64,000 bases of DNA, from NCBI GenBank assembly GCA_036873755.1, contig JAVTVY010020449.1, forward strand, positions 1 to 64,000. The letters are read 5' to 3'. This DNA comes from Hanleya hanleyi (taxonomy: Eukaryota; Mollusca; Polyplacophora; Lepidopleurida; Hanleyidae). Position numbers and translations under genes: made by a program. The notes under the pieces were generated by a model that was given only the letters and a program-made list of their open reading frames with translations, had not been told where the DNA came from and searched no databases. Positions 1 to 12,163 of the stretch are shown here, in pieces (positions within the stretch are counted from its first letter, which is position 1; the number at the start of each line of letters is the position of its first letter).

Positions 1-510
1 CCCCCCCCTAATTATTATTTTTCTTACCCCTTCAGCTAGAGGGGCTGAAACTTACCACACTATACCCTTGGGTCAAGCTCCACCAGAAAATGTAAAAAAC
101 AAATCCAAGATAGCGGCTTTGATGACGTCACAGTGACGTCAGTTTCAAAAGCGGCATTTTTGGTCGAGTTTTCAGTCAGATTTTTCGAATTTTTTATTTA
201 TGCAATTTCTCCGCAAAACCGCATGATAAATTAATAAATATTAAATAAAATAGTTTCTGCCCGCTTTTCATCGCGGAAAAGCAGAAATTTTGAAGAAATA
301 TGACAAAAACATCACTTTTCTGGGATCCCACGTGGCCGCCATCTTGAATTGTCCCATGATTCTCTGCTCGGTGGGTTATGCAAATAGGCTCAAAATGACC
401 CCAATATGATAAACTATAAAGTCACGGAGTTTCAGTTCTTCATTTTTTGTCGTTCCGGAGATAGCGCAGAAAGTTACGGGGGCCGACCCCCCTCCCCAGG
501 CCAGATAGGG
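1..510. repeat. Repeat-like left edge, no gene
   Basis: No coding stretch is convincing here. The segment has a CpG-poor, AT-rich body, two TGACGTCA-like words near 123-140, a poly-C start and a G/C-rich end near 478-505. Homology with copy B of the long repeat begins just to its right, so this is probably the end of a separate interspersed repeat. The family is not identified. Confidence 0.35.
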
Positions 511-985
511 TTAAATACTTAGGTTCACTTCCAACATAATGCATCCAGGCAGTTCCTTGACAAAGAGTTTCGCTTAGTCAAAATCAACTAATCAACCGTT
601 CATTTTCTGGTTAAATCACTCTCGTCTGAAAACAGCCTGAAATTCATTTTTATTCGGTGTAGCATTCCTGTAGGATACTTAACGCTTACTGTCTGGCGTC
701 TTCCACGGTCCAAAAATGCGATGCGACCGCAAATGTGATACAAATTTCTCTCGGTAAATCTTTAAAAGTACCAGAAGCGCAATATGTTAGAAGAGTTCGT
801 CTATCGATGGAATCTATTATTAACTTATGGATAAACACCTTACACCGAATCACATGTCCAATCGGTCTACTTCATATATGATGCAGACAGACAGTCTCGT
901 CGAAAACGGACTTTGTATATTCCAATATACTGATGTCTATGACATTTGAACCATCAAAGAAATGTCTGAGCAGTTGTTTTTTGGC

Positions 986-2020
986 CAATCTTAATAAATT
1001 AAAATCCTGTATGCTTCTCTATCGTATGGTCGCTCATGGTCTTATACTCGCCCATCTCCCTCCATGTTCTGTGATGTCATGTCATGAATATGCAGTGCTG
1101 AAAATGGACCAATCACATTTTAGGTAGCGGCGTTTCCACTCCCGAACTCGACGCTCGGCCTCACCGAGAAAAGGTGACATCGTCTCCCGCACTGTTTCAT
1201 AAAAATTAGACAAACCAGACGTCTGAATTAAATGACATCAATTTAAACGAAAATTATACTATCTATAAATGACGGCATTATGACAGGGGAAGTCCTAAAG
1301 AAGCAACGACGAAACATCCGAGCTAATTATGCAGCGCACAACTGTCAGCTGGAAATGTGGAACCCGGGGTCTGAGCGAGCGAGCGAGCGATCAACCCCTC
1401 TCAACTTTACAACGTATCGGAGAAATTTCTGATAGAAAAGTCGACTCGTTATAAAAGACATTTTAAAGTCTGTCATGTACCTACTGTTTACCTTTTTCAG
1501 TCGGATCAGGGGAATGTTACCTTTTTCAGTCGCATCAGGGGATAATTTCGCCAAATATTCGCAAAAAATGGTCCATGAAGGGTCCTCGTGGCTGCTGCCC
1601 GAGCTGTCTTCCGCAGCCGCTGGACGAAGAGGCTCTGGACATATCAGTGGGAGTAATTTCGTCGAGCGACTGAATTATTTCTGTATATTGGGTATTTTCT
1701 CTGCAATATTTCTGTTTCATCATAGTGGAACGTCATCAGAAAATGGATTGAATCAGTAAAATTAAATCTCGAAAGAGAGAAATGTTGAAATTTCTTGTTT
1801 TACCGCTGGAATATTCATGATTTAGGTATACGAAGTACCCCCAAAAGAGCCTATAGTCGGCTTCGAGTCATGGCTTCAGAGAGAACAGAAGATGGGCTAC
1901 GATTGGTCAAGAGTTTGAAGACCCAGATGTAAACAAAACATGGCGGGAGATGGGCGAGTATAAGATCCTGTAGCGACCATGCGATAGAGAGGGATATAGG
2001 ATTTGAATTTATTAAGATTG
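986..2020. mobile_element. Non-autonomous inverted-repeat DNA element
   Basis: Ends are inverted copies of each other: CAATCTTAATAAATT at 986 and its reverse complement ending at 2020, with similarity continuing for about 90 bp (986-1077 against 1931-2020). It is flanked by near-identical 9-bp sequences (977-985 TTTTTTGGC, 2021-2029 TTTTTTGGG). Copy B of the surrounding repeat lacks this block near 28,795, giving an empty site. No transposase is recognisable; the 94-codon open frame at 1475-1759 contains a local duplicated segment and matches no family I know. Superfamily not assigned. Confidence 0.75.
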
Positions 2021-2439
2021 TTTTTTGGGGTAGGAGCATTGTCTCAAGATTGACATGGTCGACACATCGTATACTGATCGTGAATGAAAATAACATTTAT
2101 CGCCGATAATCCGACTTTTAAAATTGAGACAGGAAAGTAGATAATCCTCTGATGGCACTAATCATATCTAATCCCTCCATTGATACATGGAAAGAATGAG
2201 ATTTGGCACCCATTTGGTCCAATAAATGCCAGTAATACCCAAACTAGATTGCACCTCATGTTTTGACACTAATGCAGCATTCGTTGAAATACAATTGTGC
2301 ACAGTCTTAAGAATAAAGCACCATGGAAAAAGTAAAAGTTGCGTACATGAAAAAAAAAGCTGAGTCTTATTATAACTCCTCCGACAACAGGAAAAAGTAT
2401 TTGCAAGAAAATAATCGGTTCGTGTGGCGTTGACTGGAG

Positions 2440-2855
2440 TAACCTCATGCAGTTTACATTACTCCAGTCGCTTATGTGAATAATCGTGACACGCCGGATT
2501 AAAGCATGAAACTTTGCACAGTTACTGTACATAGGATGCAAAAGCATATCCTGGGTAGGTGCCCGACCTGGGTGACCTAGTTCTCTCAAAATCCAAGATG
2601 GCCGCCAATATGGCCGCTAAATATTCAAATGGTCATATCCTTGCTCGTATGTTGGCTAACATCTTATTTGAAGTGGTCAGATATATGTTTTGTGGGGCAC
2701 GGAGATCATAAACGAATATTTGAAATAGGTTACAATGACAGATTTAATCATAAATCAAGATGGCCTCCAATCAGTTGACGAAACTTGACGAGATATGGAA
2801 ATTATTCATGTCCAATTAGTTGTTTGTTATATATACAATACAGAACTAGGGTTAC
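2440..2855. other. Insertion relative to copy B, no gene
   Basis: Copy B runs directly from the GTGTGGCGTTGA block to the ATAGAACG block near 29,215, while copy A has about 400 extra bases. The left edge has a short inverted pair (ACTGGAGTAA near 2440 and TTACTCCAGT near 2457). No coding potential is seen. It could be an insertion in A or a deletion in B. Confidence 0.4.
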
Positions 2856-3867
2856 ATAGAACGGCAATGTGCATGGCTTCCATTATGTAACTATCAAGCA
2901 CCTAGCACTTACCATAAGTATATTGGTAACCCGACTGGCTACCTGGATGCATCTTTGCCCGTTCCTTCTTGTCGTCTGCCAAGGAAATCACGTAATCGTG
3001 GTGAGAGCACATCACAGAGCCGGCGTCATATATCTGTGCTAAAGGTCAAGTACCGGGCCGATATTCTGCAGCAGTTTATTATTATCGGCCCGCTGTCCGC
3101 CATCTCGTTTTGACAGTGTGGGAACGGAAGCGAAGAGAAAGTGTACAGCTTTCGGAAGCTGTGAGTGTATAGCGAAAGATCGGCTAGCTGTACGTGGAAA
3201 AGAATCAGCGAGTAAGTTTGAGTGTACATTTTCAATCATTGAGCAATTATAAAGACATTCCATCCCAATTACTTACACTAATAAGCCTGTAATGTTCATC
3301 CGAGGAAGATATTTAGAACAGAGCCTATCAACTCTAAAACATTTCGACCTTTCATCATTGCAGGGAAATTCAGATTGCCTCCTATATGGATAAAATGATG
3401 ATCGTTTGTTGAGGCTTCCGTTCTTTTTTTTCCAGAAAGAATTATATTGTTGATAGAACGAAATTTGAGCTTCATGATCACGTTGAAATCCATGATCATC
3501 TACATGTATATCACTGTTTGCAGGATATTCTTGCATTCTCACAGATGGCTCTTTTTACGGTAGTGTATGGTTAGCTGTTGTAATCACGGTGTATAGACAT
3601 CTGTGATCTGTAAGTTCATATTACGGCATAATCTGTGAATCATCTAACCTATTCCATGTGGTTCAATTCCGAACAATATATTTTGACGTGTTTAATAGTT
3701 TGCTAGTTGCGCATCCACGAGTAGTCGTCCTAGTTCATCTATTTCCCTCATAAAACTCATACGGGATATGCCATCCCACATACGTATATGGGATGAGCGT
3801 GTCAAGCCCTGAAGCCCTATTTACATTGGAGACCAACATGGCCATTGTATTAAATGGTCTGCCATAC

Positions 3868-3985
3868 TGTTATATGGAATATGAAATAGGTCTTTGGATT
3901 ATGGGCGCGGATATCCTTTAATGGACGACGGCTGAATTATGAATGACGGACTTTACGCTTGTAATGTTGACCATTCTTCGAACGA
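3868..3985 (+). repeat. Penelope-like 3' end fragment
   Basis: This stretch matches the 3' ends of the three larger Penelope-like copies (the GGTCTTTGGATTATGG ... GGACGACGGCTGAATTATG region). It lies about 2.4 kb upstream of copy 1 in the same orientation. Penelope-like elements often occur as tandem partial copies with a 3' segment repeated upstream, so this could be such a pseudo-LTR; it could equally be an independent truncated insertion. Confidence 0.55.
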
Positions 3986-3989
3986 GTTG

Positions 3990-6373
3990 AAGCGTGATCT
4001 CTTTAATCTTGTCCGTGATAATAATCTTTTCCAACTTATTACAACCTCGCGAGCCAGTGTACCGATCGATTTGTTAGGATCGATACACTGGCTTGGTTAG
4101 TTAACCATACCATTTTTGGATATAAATAGACCATGGGGTTTCCTCTAAATCAAGCCAATCATTGAACTAGCTAAGCTAGCTGATTAGGTCAATCCGCTGC
4201 GTGATATGAGATGAGACAGATTAGAATTTCATCGTTGGCCAAGCTACTTTGATATCACGCTGAAATCGACATTGACAGACAAAGCAAAAACCACAGGCTA
4301 GGGATACCGACATGCTAATTCAAAACATGAGCGGGGAAGGAAATGTACGAGTTTGTATAATAGAGGCATCGACTAAAGAAATCATTCGAATCACCAAAAA
4401 TGTCGAGGTAAACCCTCTGCGAGGATTTAGGATTTAACTGGACTTGTGAAGATTCAAGGTACATACTTCTTGGATATTGTAATCACAGAACACACCTATA
4501 AAAAAAAGACAAGTGTTTTGCTCGAATTATTTTTCCAACTATTTATAAACCTAACCAGCTCGAGAAATGCTAGATTCAGCAAGCTGAATAAGTTGTAGGC
4601 TAAAAAGGCATGCCATTTAATAACATCTGTAGCGAAGATATCCATTTGACAGGAACAGTATAAATTAGAAAATATAATAGTTCAGCTTTAAATTTATGAT
4701 GAAAAGGACCTGGCGCGGCTTATGAGAGTTTATCCCCCATGAGATGCGATTTGAAGTGCGAAAATGAAATATCACGTACGCACGAGATTTTTCAGTTAGC
4801 GTATATTATATTATATTGTTTCATGCTCTGCGTATTTTGTAGGCCCTGCGTCTTATGGTATTTTAATAACAGCATCTTGCAGTAGTGGATTTGTGCAAAA
4901 TCGTCTGTTTTGAGGTGAAAACAGCACACTTTCTTTCCGTAAACATATGAAGCCAGTCGAGAGCCAAAACCGTGTTTGGGCAACAACAAACTATTGACAC
5001 CGTCAATATTTCGGGGTTAAGTTCATCTTGGTTCTCGATTGGCTTCATATGTCGGAGAGAAAATCATAATACCCAGGGCTTACAAAATATTCAGAGCATT
5101 AAACAAGATAATATACTTTACGATAACTGAAAAGTGTCTTTCTTAAGTGATATTTCGTTTTGGCAATCCAAAACGCACCTCATGGGGCCAAAATCTCATT
5201 ACACTGCACCCGGTCCTTTAAAAATTCATTATAGGAACAATGTGTGCATTATAAAAAGATATAGAGAAGTTTTTTCAATCCGCACATGGGATTTCGTCAC
5301 GACATTAGGTCAATCTGTCACGGACAAGTGTTAACCCGTATGATGGCCCAATCAATAAATCAATTTAAACATTATTTAAAATTTGGCAACTGTAACTCAA
5401 TATCTTTTCTGTGTAACAGCTATATATGTTGTAACAAATTGTCTCTAGACCAGGCGCTTCAAGTTTAATAATACAATCCAAACCGTGATTCCGTAACCTT
5501 TGAATTCATGAAATAAGGTGCGACGGACTTACAGTGAAGTAACTAACACATGAAGACGTGTTGGTTGAATACAGATTTCTTCCCGTGTGGGATGTTTCTC
5601 ATCCCGGTTTGTGTTTGGATCCCGGGCGTTTGTAATATATTATATCTGTTGTTGTTTGTTTGTTTTTTTTTTATTTTTTAGGGGGGGGGGGGACTGGGGG
5701 TTGTACTAAGTAAAGTTTCAAACGGATCAAAGTGATTTATAAAAACTGCGCGAAGGAATTATACTTTGGCCCATTGTAAAGGAGTGCCGATATTTTTTCT
5801 TTATATTGTCGTATTGTACAGATGATTGAGGTAGAATAGCGAAAGGGACCGGTAAATCACATGAGCAAAACTTGGTCAAGTTATGAATGACATAACCGAA
5901 ATCTTGGAATTGGGTCACAGAATGAATTTTTGTTACAAAATTCGTGGATTCCATGCAATGGTTATTATCCGAAAAGCATCACAACTTGCCATACACTTTA
6001 CTTTGATATAATCGCAGAGAGCTATACATATACATATATATATGTTTGCAGCTGTCCCATACACCTACTGTTCATGTAGCTTCCATATCGCTAACACGTA
6101 CGGTTATTTCGGGACAGCCAGCCGTCAGCTATGTTGATATTTGAGATATTCAACCGCTTAGTACTTCAATGAAATGCGATTTTCATATCAAAACTGGCGA
6201 AGAATACTTATATCGAGCTTTGCCGGGTAACCGTTGACGTTTATTTATAATGATCCATACGGACGAGATGGACAATATTGTCGAAAAAGGAGGCCTTTCA
6301 TAACTAATATTTGGAGACGTAGTCCACCGATTTCTTACTTGGGTGAGTAATCCCCTCATAGCTAAACACAACC
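3990..6373. other. Interior of inverted-repeat element, no gene recognised
   Basis: Only short open frames occur, none with a recognisable domain. There is a T-rich then G-rich homopolymer stretch at about 5660-5700. It could be the decayed 5' part of the Penelope-like element or the body of the DNA element; I see no decisive signal. Confidence 0.4.
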
Positions 6374-7790
6374 ATGACACGCCGCAGAAGATGCACCACC
6401 AAGCTTCTTTCAACCCTGCTGACGAGGGCACTTCAGGAGATAAAAGCATTTTGGGAAAGGTATTGCGCCACTATTTCTAATAACTCTGGCGTTGAATGTA
6501 TGTGGATATTGAAAAACTCAAAATGTCTTACGGAAAAACGTATCGACATGTATCCACATGGCATTTCTCGACTCTCTATACTACAATCCCTCATCAGGAC
6601 CTTATTGACCGTCTAAGTTCATTCATAGTATCTGTGTTCAAGAAAACTGATAGTAGATATATTAATGTCGGAAGCCGTAAAGCATTCTTTAGCTCTACTA
6701 CATACAGGAGATATTATTCAGGGGATGTATCTTTGTTTAAAGAGTTGCTTGAATTTCTCATTAAAAATATCTATGTGAAATTTGGCAACACAATATATCA
6801 ACAGCATATAGGTATTCCAATGGATACTAATTGTGCAGCCCTGTTGGCTGACCCATATCTGTTCTCTTATGAATATGACTATATGAAGGCGCATTCAAAA
6901 ACCGATCCATTCAAAGCCCGTTCTTTCTCATTCACCAAACGCTATATAGACGATCTTCTCGCTGTGGATAATCGCTATATAAATGATGCAGTGAAGGATA
7001 TATATATGGATTTGAAGGAAACTACAAATAGCTCTTCAGGCACATCATATTTAGACCTATATATCTCTATAAAAATGAAGCGGGCCTTCTCTCTCGTCGA
7101 CTTTATGACAAAAGAGATGATTACAATTTCGACATCCTAAAATATTCCTTTCTGGACAGTAATATTCCAGTGGGATCTGCATATGGCTTATACATATCTC
7201 GCCTAGTAGCATTTGCTAGATCGTGTGTCAAATGTGACGATTTAAATAAACGTCACAAAACATTGCTGCAGAGACTTTACAAAACAGGGCTATACCACCA
7301 AGCGCCTCCACTCAAATTTTCTCAAATTTGGCGATACATGTCACCTACTTATAGCAAAATTCGAGCGTAGCTTGCAAGATCTATGGCGTTACGTTTTGTA
7401 ACTTGTGTCTAATTCCGCTTAACCCAGGGCTAGGGGCCGTATGCACCCATGTACTTCAAGATCCTCATGGTGTCCATATAAACAATCACACCCAAAGCGT
7501 GACTGAGATACATCATTCTCTAGATGACGACTTTACAACGAATATTAAGGATTAAGAACACTGATCAGCGATACGGATTGATATTTCTGGAACATCATGA
7601 GGTCTTGCCGGCATCAGTGAAAACTGTTGACCGCTTCTCTCTTGCAGGAAACAAGCCTATGTTTATGTATACTCTGATTGTCTTTTTGAATTTGGTGCTA
7701 ATAATGTTATATAGAACATGGAATAGGTCTTTGGATTATGGACGCGGATATTCTCTAATGGACGACGGCTGAATTGTGAATGACGAACCA
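6374..7790 (+). pseudogene. Penelope-like reverse transcriptase, copy 1 (broken)
   Basis: The main open frame (6496-7140) reads through RT motifs: a TLYTTIPH block, a GIPMDTNCAA block where copies 2 and 3 have GIPMGTNCAP, and the catalytic YIDDLLAVDN block. A frameshift near 7060-7130 moves the C-terminal part into another frame (7170-7370), and the 5' end is missing. Downstream at 7659-7772 is a short hydrophobic open frame shared with the other copies. The RT is of the IPMGxNCAP type seen in endonuclease-poor Penelope-like elements; the clade is not certain. It is the most diverged of the three copies. Confidence 0.75.
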
Positions 7791-8420
7791 GACCCTTATA
7801 ACACACCGTCGTCGTCAATTTCTGCTTACAGCTAGCTGATCTCTCGCTATACTCTTTACAGCTTCCGAAAGCTGTACAATTTCTCTTCTCTTCCGTTCCC
7901 ACACTGTGGTTTTATCAGATTGATATGAGGTTTTTCGATACGCGGAAAGTAGGAATCGCCCACAGAGAACGTTCCGGCAACTGGTAATAATAGCTATTGC
8001 TAGTAGCATACTTCGATCGAACCACAACGGGTTATTTTTAGGATTTCCACAGAACATTTCTATAAATATCCTGACAATTTGTTATATGTTAGAAAGCTCT
8101 TCCTTCAGATATATTTCCTCCTCTATGCTACATATAAAATACTGTAAGTTGTTACTTGCAAACGCGATTAGGGGATACGATCATAAGAAGCCATATCGGC
8201 TTATTTACCCAAAATATCGACTCAATTGTTATTCTGTGGGCAGAAGAGAGAACAAAAATATGATAGTGATACAGATCAAGATATAAAGCTGTTGCTGGAC
8301 GATCAGAAAAAGGATCAGAACAGACAGAGGAGAGTTAAGTGAACTTGATATGGCTAAGTTAACACTTTATTTCTTTGTGTGTGTGATCTTGTGTGCTATT
8401 TCTTTATATATAGAATAAGA

Positions 8421-10990
8421 ATGGTTCAGTCTCCAGTATAATTCCTATGATCTAAAAGAGCATGAAAGGGCTTTTCAATACTTATTAAGTGTTTTACAGA
8501 GCCCTGCTGATATGAAGACCGATTTACAAAGCTGTAACCGTTCGTGTTACTTTGAATTCCGTTTTACATTATGCACGGTGTACCAACCTACTTCTGGTGG
8601 TCTCTGTACATGTCTTGGTGAACTTCAAAATCTGTTTGACCAACTCCCCCAAATCGTGTTTATCAATGGGTGGTTTTAATGGTGGATTGTATACTTTGAA
8701 ATTACAAAGAAAACGATAAAGGAAATGTTCTGGAATGTATCGTATCGAACAATATCTCCAATGACGGATCTAAAACGTACTTAATTCCAGATAAAGAACC
8801 TATTCAGCATTAGATATCTCAATTTGGAACCTTGTGGTACTTGAAAAAAAATATTTGGTCTGTCCGTGATGATCTTTGTGGGAGTGATAACTTTCCCACT
8901 GCTCTAAAAGTCGTTCGCTCACCTCATAGATCCTCCATATAATTCCAGAAAACCTAATTGGCTCAAATTTGAAACTGAATGCAAAAGCTACAGATAGACC
9001 TGTTTACAGATGTCCCAGATCCTGTTCAACTATTCTCAGATCTGTTGATTGGAATTACTCACGAAACAATACCCAAATCTCTCTCAATGTTGAGTGTAAA
9101 GATGCTAGAAAATGTAGGGGGAAAAGCCGAACGGTATTTCCGTCGACATCCTACTTCTGATCATTTGAGAGGTGTAAGAGTTACCAAAGATAAAGCCTGT
9201 AGAACCACCAAACTGAACAAACGTGAGTCCTGGAAAAGGTATGTTTCTAACATCAATACACATACACCGATAACGGAAGTCTGGAATGTGATCTTGAGAA
9301 GTAAAGGTAAAAGTTCCAAGTCCAGTGTTCATCTTAAGGACGGAGATCAGTTCATAACTCACAAATGAAATATTACTAATAAGTTGGGAGAAACGATCGG
9401 TGCAAACAAATCGTCAGAATATTATGTACGTAAGTTCAAAGAAATGGTAGAAAAGAAGAAAAGTATGTTTTCTTGTGCTAATAATGAAAATTATAACGAC
9501 ATGTTTTCAATTGATAAGCTTCATACTTCTCTTGAGAAAGCTAACGATTCCACTGCAGGCAGTGATAATATTCATTTGGCTGACGGGGAATTTTCCACTT
9601 TCATGGCATAATGCAATTGTTATACCCATTCCAAACATTGGCGTGATCATTCAGACCCAGGTAACTATCGTCCGATTTATTTGCCTAGTTCCGTTTGTAA
9701 AATAATGAAACTTAAATTAATGATCGCCATGTTTGGTACCGAAAAACCGAACAGAAACTTGCAGATCTCCAAGCTGGTTCCGTATTAATAGAAGTACCAT
9801 TGATCATTTAGTTAGATTAGAGTCTTAAGTCAAGAATGCTATTTAACAGAATTAGCATGTGGTTTATTTCGTTTTGGATTTAGAAAATCTTATTATACCA
9901 CCTAGAGATATGAGATTTTGAAAGATCTTCATACTATGGGATTAAGAGGTCTACCCGTTTTTAAATAATATGCAATTCCACGTTCGCGTAGGTACAGAAC
10001 AGGGTGTTCCACAGGGTAGGATATTGTCTGCCACACTGTTTAATATCAATATCAACGGCTTAGCCGAAGTTTTGAATAAATCCATTGACTGTTTATGGAT
10101 GATTTCAACATATCGTGTAGTGGCAACATTATGCATAACATTGAGAGAACGTTGCAACTTTGTCTAAATGAGATCCAGACTTCAAGCCTAGAAAATAGCT
10201 TCAAGTTCTCCAAGGCTAAAGCAACTTGTATACACTTTTGCAGAAAGTATAATCCTCACAAAGATCCAGAAATTTTCTTATATGGAACCGAGATCAAGGT
10301 AGTAAAAGAAGTTAACTTCCTGGAGATATTGTTTGATCACCGGTTAATGTTTTTTATCTCATATGAATGGTTTAAAAGTTAAATGCATAAAAGCTCTTGA
10401 TTTGTTGAAGGTGGCTGCCAGCTATAAGTGGGGAGGAGATGAGAAAACAGTTCATCTATATCGATCAGTTGTTCCTTCTACACTTGAGTGTGGCTCTGTT
10501 ATTCATAACGGTGCTTGCAAGTCCAACTTGGCCCATTCTACACCAGAGAGTAAGGCTTTGTCTCGGAGCGTTCAACGACACCGAAGGAAAGTTTATATGT
10601 TGAGGCAGATGATCTTTCTTTGAAGTTCCGAAGAGTAAAGTTGTCACTGGAAAGTGTTTAAATCCCGCATATAACTGATTTTAAGCCTCAGCATGCAGAT
10701 TTATATTCAAAGAAACTGACCCTTATTCCACCTCTTGAAATTCGTATCAAACCACACAGATGCTGCAGATGGTATTAGTCTTGATCAGATTTTCGCCGTG
10801 CAGTTAGCCAAACCGCAAGTAGCTATTACACTTACGACATTTAAAAAGGCTGACACAAACCAACAAGTGTATCTGCAAGATTTTGGTCTAGCGAGAAAAA
10901 AGTATGAATCGCATCAAGCTATATTTAATGATGGGAGTTCCAAAGATGGTGAAAGATTGGCGTGTGCTACTATTTTTGGTTCCAAAGTAA
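8421..10990 (+). pseudogene. I-type LINE, copy in unit A (EN-RT-RNase H, decayed)
   Basis: Conceptual pieces line up in order: an endonuclease start at 8421, an EN middle near 8580-8700, and an EN/RT linker open frame (8979-9368). RT core follows at 9970-10,160 (EQGVPQGRILS block), RT thumb at 10,095-10,600, and an RNase H start near 10,900-10,980 (NDGSSKDGERLACATIF). Frameshifts and stops separate nearly every piece. About 540 bp of RNase H and 3' UTR present in unit B is deleted here, and the copy is then interrupted by the Penelope-like insertion at about 11,041. EN plus RT plus RNase H fits I/Nimb-type LINEs; the subfamily is inference. Confidence 0.72.
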
Positions 10991-11041
10991 ACAGCCCACG
11001 GTCAGCCAGAACGGCTGGGTCATCGGATACTAACCACAGGT

Positions 11042-11752
11042 ATGATTTGCAAGAGATATCATCCATGGGATGTTTCTTTGTTTATAGAGTTGCTTGAATT
11101 TCTCATTAAAAATATTTATGTGAAATTTGGCAACACAATATATCGGCAGCATATAGGTATTCCAATGGGTACTAATTGTGCACCCCTGTTGGCTGACCTG
11201 TATCTATTCTCTTATGAATATGACTATATGCAGGCGCTTTCAAAAACCGATCCATTCAAAGCCCGTTCCTTCTCATTCACCAAACGGTATATAGACGATC
11301 TTCTCGCTGTGGATAATCGCTATATAAATGACGCAGTGAAGGATATATATCCACCTTCACTGGATTTGAAGGAAACTACAGATAGCCCTACAGGCACATC
11401 TTATTTAGATCTCTATCTCTATAAAAATGAAGCGGGCATTCTCTCTCGTCGACTTTATGACAAAAGAGATGATTACAATTTCGACATCGTAAACTATCCC
11501 TTTCTGGATAGTAATATTCCAGTGGGACCTGCATATGGCGTATACATATCTCGCTTAGTAGCATTTGCTAGATCCTGTGTTAAATGTGATGATTTTAATC
11601 AACGTCACAAAACATTGTTGCAGAAACTTATAAAACAGGGCTATTCCACCAAGCGCCTCCACTCAAAGTTTCTCAAATTTGGCGATACATATCGCATGCT
11701 GATAGCAAAATACGAACGTAGCGTGCAAGATCTATGGCGCTACGTTTCGTAA
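11042..11752 (+). CDS. Penelope-like reverse transcriptase, C-terminal two thirds
   Basis: This 236-codon frame is the best preserved RT of its family in the window. In order it shows ELLEFLIKNIYVKFGNT, the GIPMGTNCAPLLADLYL block (about residues 40-56), and the catalytic YIDDLLAVDN block (about 87-96). Next come a SYLDLYLYKNEAG block and a C-terminal KLIKQGYSTKRLHSKF block, ending in DLWRYVS before a stop. RT motif A (the DFSTLYTTIPH block of copy 3) is absent because of 5' truncation, so it cannot be an active polymerase alone. The assigned start is only the first usable codon after the insertion junction. No GIY-YIG endonuclease is visible. Confidence 0.75.
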   Translation: MICKRYHPWDVSLFIELLEFLIKNIYVKFGNTIYRQHIGIPMGTNCAPLLADLYLFSYEYDYMQALSKTDPFKARSFSFTKRYIDDLLAVDNRYINDAVKDIYPPSLDLKETTDSPTGTSYLDLYLYKNEAGILSRRLYDKRDDYNFDIVNYPFLDSNIPVGPAYGVYISRLVAFARSCVKCDDFNQRHKTLLQKLIKQGYSTKRLHSKFLKFGDTYRMLIAKYERSVQDLWRYVS

Positions 11753-12010
11753 CTTGTGTCTAATTCCGCTTAACCCGGGGCTAGGGGCCGTATGAACCCA
11801 TGTACTTCAAGATCCTCATGGTACTCATATGAACAGTCACAATCAAAGCGTGACTGAGATACATCGTTCTTTAGATGACGACTTTACAACGAATATTATG
11901 GATTAAGAATACTGATCAGCGATACGGATTTGATATTTTTGGAACATCATGATGTCTTGCCGGCATCATTGAAAACTGTTGACCGCTTCTCTCTTGCAGG
12001 AAACAAGCCT

Positions 12011-12163
12011 ATGTTTATGTATACTATGATTGTCTTTTTGAATTTGGTGCTAATACTGTTATATGGAATATGGAATAGGTCTTTGGATTATGGACACGGA
12101 TATTCTCTAATGGACGACGGCTGGATTATGAATGACGGACTAGACGCTTGTAATTGCTACTGA
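12011..12163 (+). CDS. Small membrane-segment ORF at Penelope-like 3' end
   Basis: This 50-codon frame opens with MFMYTMIVFLNLVLILLYG, a predicted single membrane-spanning segment, followed by an acidic, Gly/Tyr-rich tail. The same reading is kept in copy 1 (7659-7772), where a TGA stands in place of the TGG here and ends the peptide earlier; copy 3 has a stop and a frameshift. A pyrimidine-rich tract ending in CAG (to about 11,999) precedes it and resembles a 3' splice site. Function unknown; it may be a short downstream product or a noncoding 3' region. Confidence 0.4.
   Translation: MFMYTMIVFLNLVLILLYGIWNRSLDYGHGYSLMDDGWIMNDGLDACNCY

Larger units (their letters stand above)
3112..7908. 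mobile_element. 4.8-kb element with long terminal inverted repeats
   Basis: The left end (from CAGTGTGGGAACGGAAG at 3114) and the right end (its reverse complement ending near 7906) are inverted repeats of about 90-100 bp. Copy B is uninterrupted at this point (near 52,790), and GTTTT flanks both ends here, consistent with a short target duplication whose exact length is ambiguous. The interior holds Penelope-like sequence at 6374-7790 and a fragment at 3868-3985. The CAGTG terminus is hAT-like, but no transposase domain was recognised, so the element is either non-autonomous or too decayed to read. Confidence 0.62.
11041..12163 (+). mobile_element. Penelope-like element, copy 2 (5' truncated)
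   Basis: This insertion splits unit A: sequence before 11,041 matches B near 62,063-62,115 and sequence after about 12,150 matches B near 62,335. It begins inside the RT gene and runs to the conserved 3' end. Nucleotide identity with copy 3 (25,109-26,665) looks very high by eye, so the two insertions are probably recent. Confidence 0.75.

Noticed and set aside
3640..3680. tRNA-like B box (GGTTCAATTCC)
   Set aside because: No A box or acceptor pairing at suitable distance, unlike the tRNA at 35,535.
5650..5700. Poly-T/poly-G stretch as a regulatory signal
   Set aside because: Simple homopolymer sequence without other supporting features.
7659..7772. Selenocysteine-coding TGA in the Penelope-like downstream ORF
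   Set aside because: One copy has TGG and others TGA at the site, and I see no selenocysteine-insertion RNA element; ordinary mutation or a normal stop is simpler.
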